A stretch of DNA of 64,000 nt, from the NCBI RefSeq assembly GCF_934424005.1, contig NZ_CAKRXI010000016.1, positions 1-64,000 of the forward strand, given 5' to 3'. This document shows, piece after piece, positions 9,040-18,432 of this stretch. Below the pieces are notes generated by a model. It was not told the origin of the DNA, made no database searches, and saw only the letters and a list, made by a program, of their open reading frames with translations. How positions within the stretch are numbered: position 1 is the stretch's first letter; each line of letters opens with the position of its first letter. The translations under genes were made by a program, and so were the position numbers. The DNA is from an uncultured Blautia sp. (GTDB lineage: Bacteria; Bacillota; Clostridia; Lachnospirales; Lachnospiraceae).

Positions 9040-9073
9040 AAAAAATGGGTCCGGTCCAAATCAGACCGGACCC
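9040..9073 (-). terminator. Internal terminator between gap and pgk
   Basis: Perfect 10-bp stem GGGTCCGGTC (9047-9056) / GACCGGACCC (9064-9073), loop of seven bases, followed on the minus strand by ATTTTTT. It is a strong intrinsic terminator by form, placed just before the pgk ribosome site. Confidence 0.8.
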
Positions 9074-9140
9074 TGACTGAGTCTATTTGTGTCATTGCAA
9101 AATGCAACAACTCACTCCACACTTTAACTTATGGACTTAA

Positions 9141-10160
9141 TTAAGCGTTCAGAAGTTTTCCAAAGTGTTTGATTGTACGAACCATCTGGCTTGTGTAGGA
9201 GTTTTCATTGTCATACCAGGAAACAACCTGTACTTCTGTTGTGCCGTTCTCAAGTGGCAGAACCATTGTCTGAGTAGCATCGAACAGAGAACCAAATCTC
9301 ATACCAACGATATCGCTGGATACGATTTCATCTTCGTTGTATCCGAAGGATTCGTTAGAAGCTGCTTTCATAGCTGCGTTGATCTGCTCTTTTGTAACGT
9401 TTCCTTCAACAACTGCTGTAAGGATTGTTGTAGAACCTGTTGGGGTTGGTACACGCTGAGCGGATCCGATCAGTTTGCCGTTCAGTTCCGGGATAACCAG
9501 ACCGATTGCTTTTGCAGCACCTGTGCTGTTCGGAACGATGTTAACTGCAGCTGCACGAGATCTTCTCAGATCGCCTTTTCTCTGCGGTCCGTCAAGTGTC
9601 ATCTGATCGCCTGTGTAAGCGTGGATTGTGCACATGATACCGGATTTGATCGGTGCAAGATCATTAAGAGCCTTAGCCATTGGTGCAAGGCAGTTTGTTG
9701 TACAGGATGCAGCGGAGATGATTTTATCTTCGTTTGTAAGTCCTTCGTGGTTTACATTGTAAACGATTGTCTTAAGGTCGTTTCCAGCCGGAGCGGAAAT
9801 AACAACGTGTTTAGCACCTGCATCGATATGAGCCTGAGCTTTGTCTTTGGATGTATAGAAACCTGTGCACTCGAGAACTACGTCTACACCGATTTCTCCC
9901 CAAGGAAGTTCTGCAGCGTTAGCTTTTGCATAGATTTTGATTTCTTTTCCGTCAACTGTGATGGAATCTTCTCCTGCTACTACTTTGTCAGCCAGAGCGT
10001 ATCTTCCCTGAGTTGAGTCATATTTTAATAAGTGAGCAAGCATTTTCGGGGATGTAAGGTCGTTGATAGCAACGATTTCAAATCCTTCTGCTCCAAACAT
10101 CTGACGGAATGCCAGACGACCAATACGGCCAAATCCATTAATTGCAACTTTTACTGCCAT
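9141..10160 (-). CDS. gap: Glyceraldehyde-3-phosphate dehydrogenase, type I
   Basis: 339 residues. It oxidises glyceraldehyde 3-phosphate with [16 protein letters not shown] is the NAD site, and SCTTNCLAP holds the catalytic Cys. [15 protein letters not shown] and the conserved [12 protein letters not shown] close to the C-terminus are present. It is the first gene of the gap-pgk-tpiA cluster, with a sigma-A promoter at 10229-10257 and AGGAGG before the ATG. No CggR-type regulator gene is adjacent, unlike in Bacillus. Confidence 0.98.
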   Translation of the reverse strand: MAVKVAINGFGRIGRLAFRQMFGAEGFEIVAINDLTSPKMLAHLLKYDSTQGRYALADKVVAGEDSITVDGKEIKIYAKANAAELPWGEIGVDVVLECTGFYTSKDKAQAHIDAGAKHVVISAPAGNDLKTIVYNVNHEGLTNEDKIISAASCTTNCLAPMAKALNDLAPIKSGIMCTIHAYTGDQMTLDGPQRKGDLRRSRAAAVNIVPNSTGAAKAIGLVIPELNGKLIGSAQRVPTPTGSTTILTAVVEGNVTKEQINAAMKAASNESFGYNEDEIVSSDIVGMRFGSLFDATQTMVLPLENGTTEVQVVSWYDNENSYTSQMVRTIKHFGKLLNA

Positions 10161-10228
10161 GATAAATTCCTCCTATGAAATAAATGGTTGATTATGGCGT
10201 TTGTTAAAGAAACGTCAACCTATTGCAT

Positions 10229-10257
10229 ATTGTATCGAATCTCGTACAAAAATTCAA
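10229..10257 (-). promoter_or_regulatory. Sigma-A promoter of gap
   Basis: TTGAAT (10252-10257), 17-base spacer, TACAAT (10229-10234) on the minus strand, about 65 bases before the ribosome site. Confidence 0.65.
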
Positions 10258-10315
10258 GGGGATTTTATAAAAAACATCAGAAATTTCTATTTAAAAGGAA
10301 ATGAAACCATAGCAT

Positions 10316-10338
10316 ATGCAATTTTTGCATGCTATAAT
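10316..10338 (+). promoter_or_regulatory. Promoter and small palindrome of the PHP phosphatase gene
   Basis: A perfect -10 TATAAT lies at 10333-10338, 31 bases before the start codon. A perfect inverted repeat ATGCAA-TTT-TTGCAT (10316-10330) occupies the spacer just upstream. The -35 is weak, which may mean an activator or a repressor acts here. Confidence 0.45.
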
Positions 10339-10369
10339 AATGTCAGTCCATACAAAGGAGGATACAAAA

Positions 10370-11188
10370 ATGTCAAATCAGATCTTATGGGACTGCCATA
10401 TGCATTCTTCTTTTTCTGCTGACTCAGACACATCTATGGAGGATATGATCCGCGATGCGATCCGCCGGGGGCTTACCGGTATCTGTTTTACAGAACATCT
10501 GGATCCTGATTACCCACCTACACCGGATAACGAAACCTTTGAGCTGGATCTTGAAGGATACAGAGAGACTCTTTTTACTCTCAAAGAAAAGTATCAGAAG
10601 GAACTGCAGATTCATTTCGGTATTGAACTTGGCCTGCAGCCACATTTGCACGACTACTTTCACGAGCTTCTGGCAACAATGCCGTTTGATTTTGTGATCG
10701 GATCTTCTCATGTTGTCCATGGATATGACCCTTATTATAAGGAATATTTTAAAGGACGCGAAGAATCTGCATGTTACCGGGAATATTTTGAATCCATCCT
10801 CGAAAATCTGCATGCATTTTCTGAAATGGATGTATATGGACATATTGATTATATTGTCCGCTATGGCCCGAATCAGAATAAATACTATACTTATGAACGT
10901 TACCAGGATATTCTCGATGAGATCCTGCGCACGGTCATCGCCAAAGGCCGTGGAATTGAGCTGAATACCGGCGGTTTCCACTACGGACTCGGAGAACCCA
11001 ATCCCTGCCGTGCAGTTATCCACCGCTATCGTGAACTTGGTGGTGAAATCATTACAATCGGTGCCGATGCACACGGGCCGGACAAAATTGCCTATGACTT
11101 CAACAAGGCCGCTGCTATACTTGCAGACTGCGGTTTTAAGTACTATACTGTATTCCAAAACCGTAAACCGGAATTTGTCAAATTATAA
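10370..11188 (+). CDS. PHP-domain histidinol-phosphatase family protein
   Basis: 272 residues from the ATG at 10370, fixed by AAAGGAGG nine bases upstream. Earlier in-frame codons lack a ribosome site. The N-terminal DCHMHSSFSADS is the first PHP metal motif. FTEHLD, GIELGL, DVYGHIDYIVRYG and the late GADAHGPD supply the other metal ligands of the trinuclear site. This matches HisK/HisJ-type histidinol phosphatases, which remove phosphate from histidinol phosphate. No other his genes are in the window, so the substrate is inferred from family only. It precedes the amylosucrase gene by 35 bases and may share its transcript. Confidence 0.85.
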   Translation: MSNQILWDCHMHSSFSADSDTSMEDMIRDAIRRGLTGICFTEHLDPDYPPTPDNETFELDLEGYRETLFTLKEKYQKELQIHFGIELGLQPHLHDYFHELLATMPFDFVIGSSHVVHGYDPYYKEYFKGREESACYREYFESILENLHAFSEMDVYGHIDYIVRYGPNQNKYYTYERYQDILDEILRTVIAKGRGIELNTGGFHYGLGEPNPCRAVIHRYRELGGEIITIGADAHGPDKIAYDFNKAAAILADCGFKYYTVFQNRKPEFVKL

Positions 11189-11223
11189 TTTTCAGATAAA
11201 GATACAAAAGGAGGATATCCATC

Positions 11224-13476
11224 ATGGCAAAAAAACGTCTTCAGAAAAAGCGTGAAGCTGCCAAAGCTTCTGCTTCCCAGGCTGCTGCTGTGAAAGCAGA
11301 AACCCCGAAAGTAACCACAAAAAAAGTAGAACCAATCAAGGTTGAAACTAAGAAAGTCGAGACTGTCAAAGTCGAGACTAAGAAAACAGAACCGATTAAG
11401 GTTGAAACCCAAAAGACCGAACCGGTTAAAGTCGAGACTAAAAAAACAGAGCCTGTCAAGGTTGAAACAAAGAAAGTCGAACCTGCTAAAGTTGAAACCA
11501 GTAAAACAAAAGCTGTCAAGGTTGAAACTGCCAAAACTGAATCAGCTAAGGTTGAGACTAAAAAAGCAGAGACTGTCAAAGTCGAAACTGCCAAAACGGA
11601 ACCCGTCAAACTGGAAAACAAGCGTGATGATGATCACATCTACTGTGAGCGTCTCTCCCGCCATCTGGATGAGCTGAAATGGCTCTACTGCGAACTGTAT
11701 CAGGACAATCCATATGTCACCATGCATCTGAATGATCTTCTGAAAGTTCTTAAGAAGTTTTATGATATGAGAAATGATGCCCTGAAAGAATCTGATCTGA
11801 AACGAGAAAAAGATCCAACCTGGTATAAGCGCAATGATCTCACCGGTATGATGATGTATGTCAACGCTTTTGCAGGCACTCTTTCCAATCTGAAATCCAA
11901 GTTGGATTATGTACAGGAATGTAATGTCAACTATCTGCATCTGATGCCGCTTCTTGACTCCCCGAAGGGACGCAGCGACGGTGGGTATGCAGTTGCTGAT
12001 TTCCGCAAAGTTCAGGAAGAGCTTGGAAACATGGATGATTTTGCTGCTTTGACTGATGCCTGCCACAAACGCGGTATCAATATCTGCCTGGATTTCGTCA
12101 TGAACCATACATCCGAAGATCACGAATGGGCAAAACGCGCCCGTGCGGGAGAAAAAGAATATCAGGATCGCTACTTTTTCTTTGACAACTATGATATTCC
12201 TTCTTTATATGAGCAGACCTGTCCGGAAGTATTCCCGACCACTGCACCTGGTAACTTCACATGGCTGGAAGACCTTCATAAACATGTTATGACTACCTTC
12301 TATCCATATCAGTGGGATCTGAACTACCGTAACCCGATCGTCCTGAACGAAATGATCTTTAACATGCTGTACCTGGCTAACCAGGGGGTAGATATCGTCC
12401 GTCTGGACGCTGTACCTTACATTTGGAAACAGCTTGGCACTAACTGCCGTAACCTGCCACAGGTTCACACCATCGTCCGTATCATGCGTATGATCTGCGA
12501 GATCGTATGCCCTGGCGTTCTTCTTCTCGGAGAAGTTGTCATGGCTCCTGAAAAGGTTGTTCCATACTTCGGAACTGTTGAAAAACCAGAATGTCATCTG
12601 CTGTACAACGTTACGACTATGGCAAGCACGTGGCACACAGTTGCAACGAAAGATGTCTCTCTGCTTCGCCGTCAGCTGGATATCATCTCCGAACTTCCGA
12701 GAGATTATGTATTTCAGAATTATCTCCGCTGCCACGACGATATCGGATGGGGACTGGATTATGAATATCTTGAAAACTTCGGTATTCAGGAAGTACCTCA
12801 TAAGAAATATCTGAACGACTTCCTTACAGGAAAATATCCGGATTCTTTCGCACGAGGCGAGCTTTATAACGATGACCCACGTCTTGGTGATGCAAGGCTC
12901 TGCGGAACAACAGCTTCTCTCTGTGGTATTGAGCGCTTTGGATTCGAAGGAAATCAGGAAGGAGTGGACAGAGCCGTCCGTTATGACATCACACTGCATG
13001 CATTCATGCTCTCCCAGTCCGGTATCCCGGTAATCTACAGTGGTGATGAAATCGGTCAGGTAAATGATTATACCTATAAAGATGATCCGGAAAAGGCTGC
13101 TGATTCCCGTTATCTTCACAGAGGAGATTTCGACTGGAAGCTGGCTGAAAACCGTCATGATCCTGCTACTGTACAGGGCAAACTTTTCCCTGCGCTTGAT
13201 AAACTGGAGCATATCCGTTCAAGCCACAGTGTATTCAACAGTAATGTTCCACTCCGCACCATTGACACCTGGGATACTTCTGTTCTTGCTTTTGTACGCG
13301 AAAATGAAGAAGAGAAATTTATCGGTATCTACAACTTCAGTGAGAATGATAAAGTTGCATGGATCAATGAAGAAGATGGTATGTACACAGATCTTATCTC
13401 CGGACGTGAGATGGAAGCCAAAGGCGTACAGATTCCGGCATTCGGATGCTACTGGCTGTGCAGAAATAAGAAATAA
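11224..13476 (+). CDS. Amylosucrase (GH13) with lysine-rich decapeptide-repeat N-terminus
   Basis: 750 residues. Residues 1-38 are basic and Ala-rich. Residues 39-128 are nine tandem decapeptides of the form KVETKKTEPV. The remaining 620 residues are an amylosucrase-type GH13 enzyme: DFVMNHTSEDHEW, nucleophile Asp395 in GVDIVRLDAVP, acid/base Glu437 in LLGEVV, and HD (504-505) in LRCHDDIGW. Amylosucrases split sucrose, releasing fructose and extending an alpha-1,4-glucan with glucose. Sucrose hydrolase activity is an alternative. No signal peptide, so cytoplasmic. The catalytic part is of normal length and the repeat tail is extra. The ribosome site is AAAGGAGG. A glycogen synthase gene lies at 26238-27686, consistent with glucan storage. 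Confidence 0.88.
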   Translation: MAKKRLQKKREAAKASASQAAAVKAETPKVTTKKVEPIKVETKKVETVKVETKKTEPIKVETQKTEPVKVETKKTEPVKVETKKVEPAKVETSKTKAVKVETAKTESAKVETKKAETVKVETAKTEPVKLENKRDDDHIYCERLSRHLDELKWLYCELYQDNPYVTMHLNDLLKVLKKFYDMRNDALKESDLKREKDPTWYKRNDLTGMMMYVNAFAGTLSNLKSKLDYVQECNVNYLHLMPLLDSPKGRSDGGYAVADFRKVQEELGNMDDFAALTDACHKRGINICLDFVMNHTSEDHEWAKRARAGEKEYQDRYFFFDNYDIPSLYEQTCPEVFPTTAPGNFTWLEDLHKHVMTTFYPYQWDLNYRNPIVLNEMIFNMLYLANQGVDIVRLDAVPYIWKQLGTNCRNLPQVHTIVRIMRMICEIVCPGVLLLGEVVMAPEKVVPYFGTVEKPECHLLYNVTTMASTWHTVATKDVSLLRRQLDIISELPRDYVFQNYLRCHDDIGWGLDYEYLENFGIQEVPHKKYLNDFLTGKYPDSFARGELYNDDPRLGDARLCGTTASLCGIERFGFEGNQEGVDRAVRYDITLHAFMLSQSGIPVIYSGDEIGQVNDYTYKDDPEKAADSRYLHRGDFDWKLAENRHDPATVQGKLFPALDKLEHIRSSHSVFNSNVPLRTIDTWDTSVLAFVRENEEEKFIGIYNFSENDKVAWINEEDGMYTDLISGREMEAKGVQIPAFGCYWLCRNKK
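11338..11607 (+). repeat. Nine 30-bp tandem repeats coding for decapeptides
   Basis: Period 30 bases, in frame within the amylosucrase gene. Each unit begins with codons for KVET followed by a variable K/T/E/P/V half. The units vary at many positions, so the array is not freshly duplicated. Confidence 0.85.
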
Positions 13477-13514
13477 TTTTATCAAAAATCCTCTATTAAG
13501 TACATAATTATTCC

Positions 13515-13548
13515 AAAAGGCTCCGGTCACAATGACCAGAGCCTTTTT
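13515..13548. terminator. Bidirectional terminator between amylosucrase and P-type ATPase genes
   Basis: Stem GGCTCCGGTCA / TGACCAGAGCC (13519-13543), loop CAA, flanked by A4 on the left and T5 on the right. It serves both converging genes. Confidence 0.88.
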
Positions 13549-13563
13549 ATTCGAATTCCTATT

Positions 13564-16116
13564 CTATTTACGTAATTTATCAATAAATGCAGTAAATTTT
13601 CCTGGGTTTTCTTTATCCAGAGAACGTGCATAGATTCCCTTCAGCCAGACAGTGATCACATCGATCAGTACCGGTGCAAAGGTCATCAGGATAAATACCA
13701 GGATAATCATTCCAAAATCCAAAGAACCAAGAGAAAGCAGTTTCTGGAAAATAACGGCCGCTGCAAAAAATATAAACTGCATGCCGTAAATAATGGTCTT
13801 ACGATAGGTATTCAATGGTGCATAAACAGTCTTCAATGCTGCCATATAGTTCCATCCCGTAACAAGAACACAGGCTGTATTCAACATTTCTGTGGAATGA
13901 TATACATTCTGACAAACGAGCATGACCGCAAACACACACGATGTAATCGTGAGCGCTGCCGGAAACGCATTGATAAATACATGCCTCAGGAACGTATGGT
14001 CAATCTTCTCATAGTTATTTTCCTGTGCAAGCAGAAATGTCGGAATACCTACCGCACACGCGCTGATCAGTGACATCTGGATCGGTTCAAACGGATACGT
14101 ATTTCCAAAGAAGATCGTCAGCAATGACAACATAACGGAAAACATCGTCTTGATCAGGAACATAGATGCCGCAGTACGAATGTTGTTCACGACTCTTCGT
14201 CCCTGATTTACAATGTGTGGCATAGATGCAAAGTTCGAATCCAGAAGAACGACATTTGCAATATTCTTAGCTGCATCACTTCCCTGTGCCATGGCAATAC
14301 TGCAGTCAGCCTCTTTCAGGGCAAGAACATCGTTGACACCGTCACCAGTCATGGCTACTGTATGTCCCTGGGACTGCAGTGCCTGAACCATTGCCTTCTT
14401 CTGCTGCGGTGTCACGCGTCCAAAGACACTGTACTCTGCCACTGCATCCTGAAGCATCTCATCTGATGTCAATGTTGTTGCATCCACATATCTGTCAGCA
14501 TTCTTAAGTCCGGCACGTCTTGCAATCGCCGCAACTGTCACCGGATCATCACCAGAAATAACTTTGAGGTCTACCTCCTGACTGTCGAAGAATGCCAGTG
14601 TATCCGGTGCTTCTTCTCTGATCACATCGGTCAGGAGCATCAGGGCAAGAGGTTCCAGTCCTTCCGGAAGCTCTGTTCCCTCAGCCATCTGCGGACTGTG
14701 CGCCAATACCAGCACACGAAGACCTTCTTCTGCATATCTCTGACATTGTTCTGTCAGTTCCTGATTATCTTCTGGAAACAGGAACTGTGCAGCACCCATC
14801 AGGTAAGTGCCTTTTTCTTCAAAAACAGCACCGCTGTACTTCCTGTCAGAAGAGAACGGAATCACATGCTCCAGTGTCATCCCCTGCTTCGCCGGGAAGC
14901 GCTTGCGCAGTGCATCGATCGTCGCATTCTGATCCTTGAGCACATACATCATATTGCACATGATTTCGCTGACTTCGTCCATGAATGCCGGATCTGTGTC
15001 TGTTTCTTCTGCCGAAACCTCAGTTGCAGAAACTTCTGTTATTTCTGTATCGGATACTTCGGCTGCCTGTACCTCTGTCTGTCCGGCTTCCGTATCCATT
15101 TCTGTCAGTTCCGCTGATTCCGTAATCTCAGCCGTTCCTGCATCGGCTTCTGTATCCGTACTCTCATCTTTAGAAACTCTGTAAGGTTCCACGCGCTCCA
15201 CACGCATGGTTCCCTCAGTGATCGTACCAGTCTTGTCCAGACAAAGCGTATCAACTCTGGCAAGTGTCTCAATACAATAGAGTTCCTGCACCAATGTCTT
15301 CTTATTGGCAAGGACAAGTGCTCCAAGTGTCAGCGCAACGCTGGTCAGAAGAACAAGTCCCTCCGGGATCATACCAAGGACTCCGGCTACCATGCTTACG
15401 ACAGAATCCTTAAATGTATCTCCAACAATGTAGTACTGCTTGTAAAACAACAACGCTCCGATCGGTACAATAATGATACTGATCACTTTCAGAATCGCGT
15501 TCAGGGAATTCTTCAGTTCTGAATTATGACGTTTGAATTCTTTTGCCTCGCTGGTGATCTGGGCCGCATAGTTGTCCTTTCCAACATGGATGATCTGACA
15601 GTTTGCCTCTCCAGAAGTCACAAAACTTCCGGAAAAAAGTTCATCTCCTACATTTTTAGGAAGATTATCTGATTCACCAGTCAGGAGAGATTCATTGACC
15701 TCTACACAGCCCTCCAGCACCTTAGCATCTGCAGGTACCTGATCACCGGTCTTGAGACAGACCACATCATCCAGTACCAGCTCTTCTGTCGGAACAGTCC
15801 ATTTCTGTCCTTCACGAATAACAACTGATTTTCTCGCTGTAAGGATTGCCAGCTTATCGATTGTTTTCTTGGCACGTATCTCCTGGGCAATACCAATCAG
15901 GGTATTGATAACAATGATACATACAAAAAATGCATTCTTATAAGAGCCAACCAGAAGTACAAGCACCAGAAGTACAAGATTCAGAAAGTTGAAAAATGTC
16001 AGTGTATTTTCTCTTATGATCTGCTTATAGGTTCGGGTATTCGGATTCTCATCCGCATTGACCTTCCCCTCTGCAATTCGCTCATTTACCTGTTCATCTG
16101 TAAGTCCTGTCAACAT
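13564..16116 (-). CDS. Cation-translocating P-type ATPase, CtpE/Exp7-like, with acidic insertion
   Basis: 850 residues. Order of parts: actuator with TGES (147-150), membrane segment with PEGL (251-254), phosphorylation site DKTGTIT (294-300), nucleotide domain, TGDGVND hinge, then six C-terminal membrane segments. PEGL in place of PEGLP/CPC and the overall spacing fit the CtpE/Exp7 group, for which calcium uptake has been proposed in mycobacteria. The ion here is not determined. Unusual: residues about 317-378, right after the phosphorylation loop, are a Glu/Thr/Asp/Ala-rich low-complexity insertion. GAGGTGAA precedes the ATG. It stands alone between iscR-nifSU and amylosucrase. Confidence 0.9.
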   Translation of the reverse strand: MLTGLTDEQVNERIAEGKVNADENPNTRTYKQIIRENTLTFFNFLNLVLLVLVLLVGSYKNAFFVCIIVINTLIGIAQEIRAKKTIDKLAILTARKSVVIREGQKWTVPTEELVLDDVVCLKTGDQVPADAKVLEGCVEVNESLLTGESDNLPKNVGDELFSGSFVTSGEANCQIIHVGKDNYAAQITSEAKEFKRHNSELKNSLNAILKVISIIIVPIGALLFYKQYYIVGDTFKDSVVSMVAGVLGMIPEGLVLLTSVALTLGALVLANKKTLVQELYCIETLARVDTLCLDKTGTITEGTMRVERVEPYRVSKDESTDTEADAGTAEITESAELTEMDTEAGQTEVQAAEVSDTEITEVSATEVSAEETDTDPAFMDEVSEIMCNMMYVLKDQNATIDALRKRFPAKQGMTLEHVIPFSSDRKYSGAVFEEKGTYLMGAAQFLFPEDNQELTEQCQRYAEEGLRVLVLAHSPQMAEGTELPEGLEPLALMLLTDVIREEAPDTLAFFDSQEVDLKVISGDDPVTVAAIARRAGLKNADRYVDATTLTSDEMLQDAVAEYSVFGRVTPQQKKAMVQALQSQGHTVAMTGDGVNDVLALKEADCSIAMAQGSDAAKNIANVVLLDSNFASMPHIVNQGRRVVNNIRTAASMFLIKTMFSVMLSLLTIFFGNTYPFEPIQMSLISACAVGIPTFLLAQENNYEKIDHTFLRHVFINAFPAALTITSCVFAVMLVCQNVYHSTEMLNTACVLVTGWNYMAALKTVYAPLNTYRKTIIYGMQFIFFAAAVIFQKLLSLGSLDFGMIILVFILMTFAPVLIDVITVWLKGIYARSLDKENPGKFTAFIDKLRK

Positions 16117-16212
16117 TTCACCTCACAATTTACTGTTTGCTGCAAATTAATATTTCCAAACAGCACTCTCTATTTTACCGTTGGCATTCTCCCCCCCTCA
16201 CAGCCGAATTTA

Positions 16213-16653
16213 TTAATATTCTTCTTCCTCTTCACCTTCACTGATGTCAGACTTTGGTTTGTCCAGTCCTTCAATCACGATACCATGTTTCTGTGCATAA
16301 TCCCACAGAGCTGCATGGATTGCTTCTTCTGCAAGAAGGGAGCAATGTACTTTAACCGGCGGAAGTCCGTCAAGAGCTTCCATAACGGCTTTATTTGTAA
16401 TCTGCATTGCTTCTTCGATTGTCTTTCCTTTAACCATCTCTGTAGCCATGCTGCTGGTTGCAACTGCTGCACCACAGCCGAATGTCTTGAATTTACATTC
16501 TTTGATAATGTGAGTCTCGTCATCGATGTCAAGGAACATTCTCATGATATCACCACATTTGGCATTACCAACAGTTCCTACACCACTTGCGTCTTCGATT
16601 TCTCCTACATTTCTTGGATGCTGAAAATGATCCATAACTTTTTCGCTGTACAT
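16213..16653 (-). CDS. nifU: Iron-sulfur cluster scaffold protein, NifU/IscU type
   Basis: 146 residues. It takes sulfur from the cysteine desulfurase next to it and builds [2Fe-2S] or [4Fe-4S] clusters for transfer. All three scaffold cysteines are seen: in GNAKCGD, FKTFGCGAA and VKVHCSL. The order matches IscU/NifU-N proteins. The last 15 residues are acidic (EGEEEEEY) and probably disordered. Third gene of iscR-nifS-nifU, 75 bases after nifS. AGGAGG is present before the start. Confidence 0.95.
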   Translation of the reverse strand: MYSEKVMDHFQHPRNVGEIEDASGVGTVGNAKCGDIMRMFLDIDDETHIIKECKFKTFGCGAAVATSSMATEMVKGKTIEEAMQITNKAVMEALDGLPPVKVHCSLLAEEAIHAALWDYAQKHGIVIEGLDKPKSDISEGEEEEEY

Positions 16654-16728
16654 ATATTAATTCCTCCTGTTATTGTCTTTTGATTATAATTGTCTACCCT
16701 TTATTAACGTCGTTTTATCCAGCTTTGC

Positions 16729-17916
16729 TTACTGCTGCTGTTTCTTCATGAAGTCTTCATATAATGGAGACATGCTTCTCAGATACTGTACGATCTCTTT
16801 CAGTTTTTCTACTACAAAATCAAGATCTTCCTTTGTTGTTTCATCACTTAAAGTAAGTCTCAGAGATCCATGCGCAACTTCATGCGGTACTCCGATCGCA
16901 AGAAGTACATGAGACGGATCCAGAGAACCGGATGTACATGCAGATCCACTGGAACCGCAGATGCCGTTCTGGTCAAGCATCAGAAGCATGGACTCACCTT
17001 CGATGAACTGGAAGCTTACGTTTACGTTGTTCGGGAGACGTTTTACTCTGTCACCATTCAGTCTGGAATATGGAATCTCAGTAGTCAGACGATTGATCAG
17101 ATAATCTCTCAGCTCGATTTCCTTAGCAGTACGTTCTTTCATAGTTCTTACTGCACGTTCTGCTGCTGCACCATATCCAACGATTCCAGGAACATTCTCT
17201 GTACCTGCACGACGTTTACGTTCCTGTGCGCCTCCATGCACAAAGGATTTGATCTTGACACCTTTACGAATATAAAGGAAACCGATTCCTTTTGGTCCGT
17301 TGATCTTGTGTCCACTGGAGCTCAGCATATCAATGTTGTATTCATCTACATCGATCGGTACCTGGCCAAATGCCTGAACTGCATCTGTATGGAACAGGAT
17401 GCCATGTTCTTTGGCAATACGTCCAATTTCTTTGATCGGCTGAATGGTTCCAATCTCATTGTTTGCAAACATTACAGAAATAAGGATGGTTTCCGGTGTG
17501 ATTGCTTTTTCCAGTTCATCCAGACGGACAACTCCATTCTCATCCACATCAAGATATGTGATCTTTGCTCCTCTTTCTTTTTCCAGATATTCACATGTAT
17601 GCAGAATAGCATGATGCTCGATCTTGGTTGTAATAATGTGATTACCTTTGGACTTGTATGCTTCAAATGTAGCCTTAAGTGCCCAGTTATCTGCCTCACT
17701 TCCGCCTGCTGTAAAATAAATATCTTCTTTTCTGGTATTCAGTGCATCTGCAATCTGCTGTCTTCCTTTTGTTACAGCCTCTTTGCTCTTCTGTGCAAAA
17801 TCATAGATACTGGAAGGATTTCCATAATATTCAGAAAAATACGGAAGCATTGCATCAAGAACTTCCGGAGCAGTTTTGGTTGTTGCTGCGTTATCCAGAT
17901 ATATTAATTTACTCAT
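16729..17916 (-). CDS. nifS: Cysteine desulfurase, NifS/IscS type
   Basis: 395 residues. A PLP enzyme that takes sulfur from cysteine as an enzyme persulfide and hands it to the NifU scaffold. YLDNAATTK is at the N-terminus, the PLP lysine is in SSGHKINGPKG, and the catalytic loop Cys is in GSSGSACTSGS. The short loop with that Cys fits group I desulfurases. It follows iscR by 30 bases and precedes nifU, a standard Firmicute arrangement. GGAGG precedes the start. Confidence 0.97.
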   Translation of the reverse strand: MSKLIYLDNAATTKTAPEVLDAMLPYFSEYYGNPSSIYDFAQKSKEAVTKGRQQIADALNTRKEDIYFTAGGSEADNWALKATFEAYKSKGNHIITTKIEHHAILHTCEYLEKERGAKITYLDVDENGVVRLDELEKAITPETILISVMFANNEIGTIQPIKEIGRIAKEHGILFHTDAVQAFGQVPIDVDEYNIDMLSSSGHKINGPKGIGFLYIRKGVKIKSFVHGGAQERKRRAGTENVPGIVGYGAAAERAVRTMKERTAKEIELRDYLINRLTTEIPYSRLNGDRVKRLPNNVNVSFQFIEGESMLLMLDQNGICGSSGSACTSGSLDPSHVLLAIGVPHEVAHGSLRLTLSDETTKEDLDFVVEKLKEIVQYLRSMSPLYEDFMKKQQQ

Positions 17917-17946
17917 GTTTTTTCCTCCTGCTTAAAAAATGAATTT

Positions 17947-18381
17947 TTACATTTTTTCCTGTTGTTTTTTCCGGCTTTCTTCAATCAACTGATCCAGCAT
18001 CATAGTATCTACTGCCTGTGTGATACTGTCGTTGATTCGTTTCCACACATATTTCGTCACGCAGATATCGTGATTCTCACAGGTGCTCTCATCTTCCATT
18101 CCGGAACACTGTGCGGCTTCCAGACTTCCCTCCAGAATCCTCAGGACATCTCCTACGGAAATCTCTGCTGCCGGTCGTCCCAGCCGGTAACCGCCACCGG
18201 CACCTCTGGTACTCTCCACCAGACCCGCCTTCTTAAGCTTCGCCATAAGCTGCTCCAGATAGCTGTCTGAGATATTCTGTCGGCTTGCAATACTCTGAAT
18301 GGAAACGGCTTCTGTTTCACAATGCAGACCCAGATCAATCAATGCTTTGAGACCGTATCTTGCCCTTGTTGACAGTTTCAT
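17947..18381 (-). CDS. iscR: Rrf2-family regulator, IscR-like
   Basis: 144 residues. An N-terminal winged helix (SIQSIASRQNISDSYLEQLMAKLKKAG) is followed by the three cysteines Cys92, Cys101 and Cys107, spaced as the [2Fe-2S] ligands of IscR. It probably senses iron-sulfur status and represses its own operon. A consensus promoter (18433-18461) lies inside a 36-bp imperfect palindrome (18439-18474), which is the likely operator. GAGGTG precedes the ATG. CymR-like cysteine regulation is the alternative, but the cysteines favour IscR. Confidence 0.9.
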   Translation of the reverse strand: MKLSTRARYGLKALIDLGLHCETEAVSIQSIASRQNISDSYLEQLMAKLKKAGLVESTRGAGGGYRLGRPAAEISVGDVLRILEGSLEAAQCSGMEDESTCENHDICVTKYVWKRINDSITQAVDTMMLDQLIEESRKKQQEKM

Positions 18382-18432
18382 CCACTCACCTCTTTAATTC
18401 CTAGTGTTTTTGTCGGATTTATTTCAAGTCAT

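Noticed and set aside
11241-11621. 126-codon minus-strand frame of VSTLTGSVF-like repeats
   Set aside because: Mirror of the decapeptide repeats in the amylosucrase gene; no start signals.
12205-13212. 335-codon minus-strand reading frame
   Set aside because: Antisense to the catalytic part of amylosucrase; no motif.
16870-17907. 345-codon plus-strand reading frame
   Set aside because: Exactly antisense to nifS, which has all its motifs.
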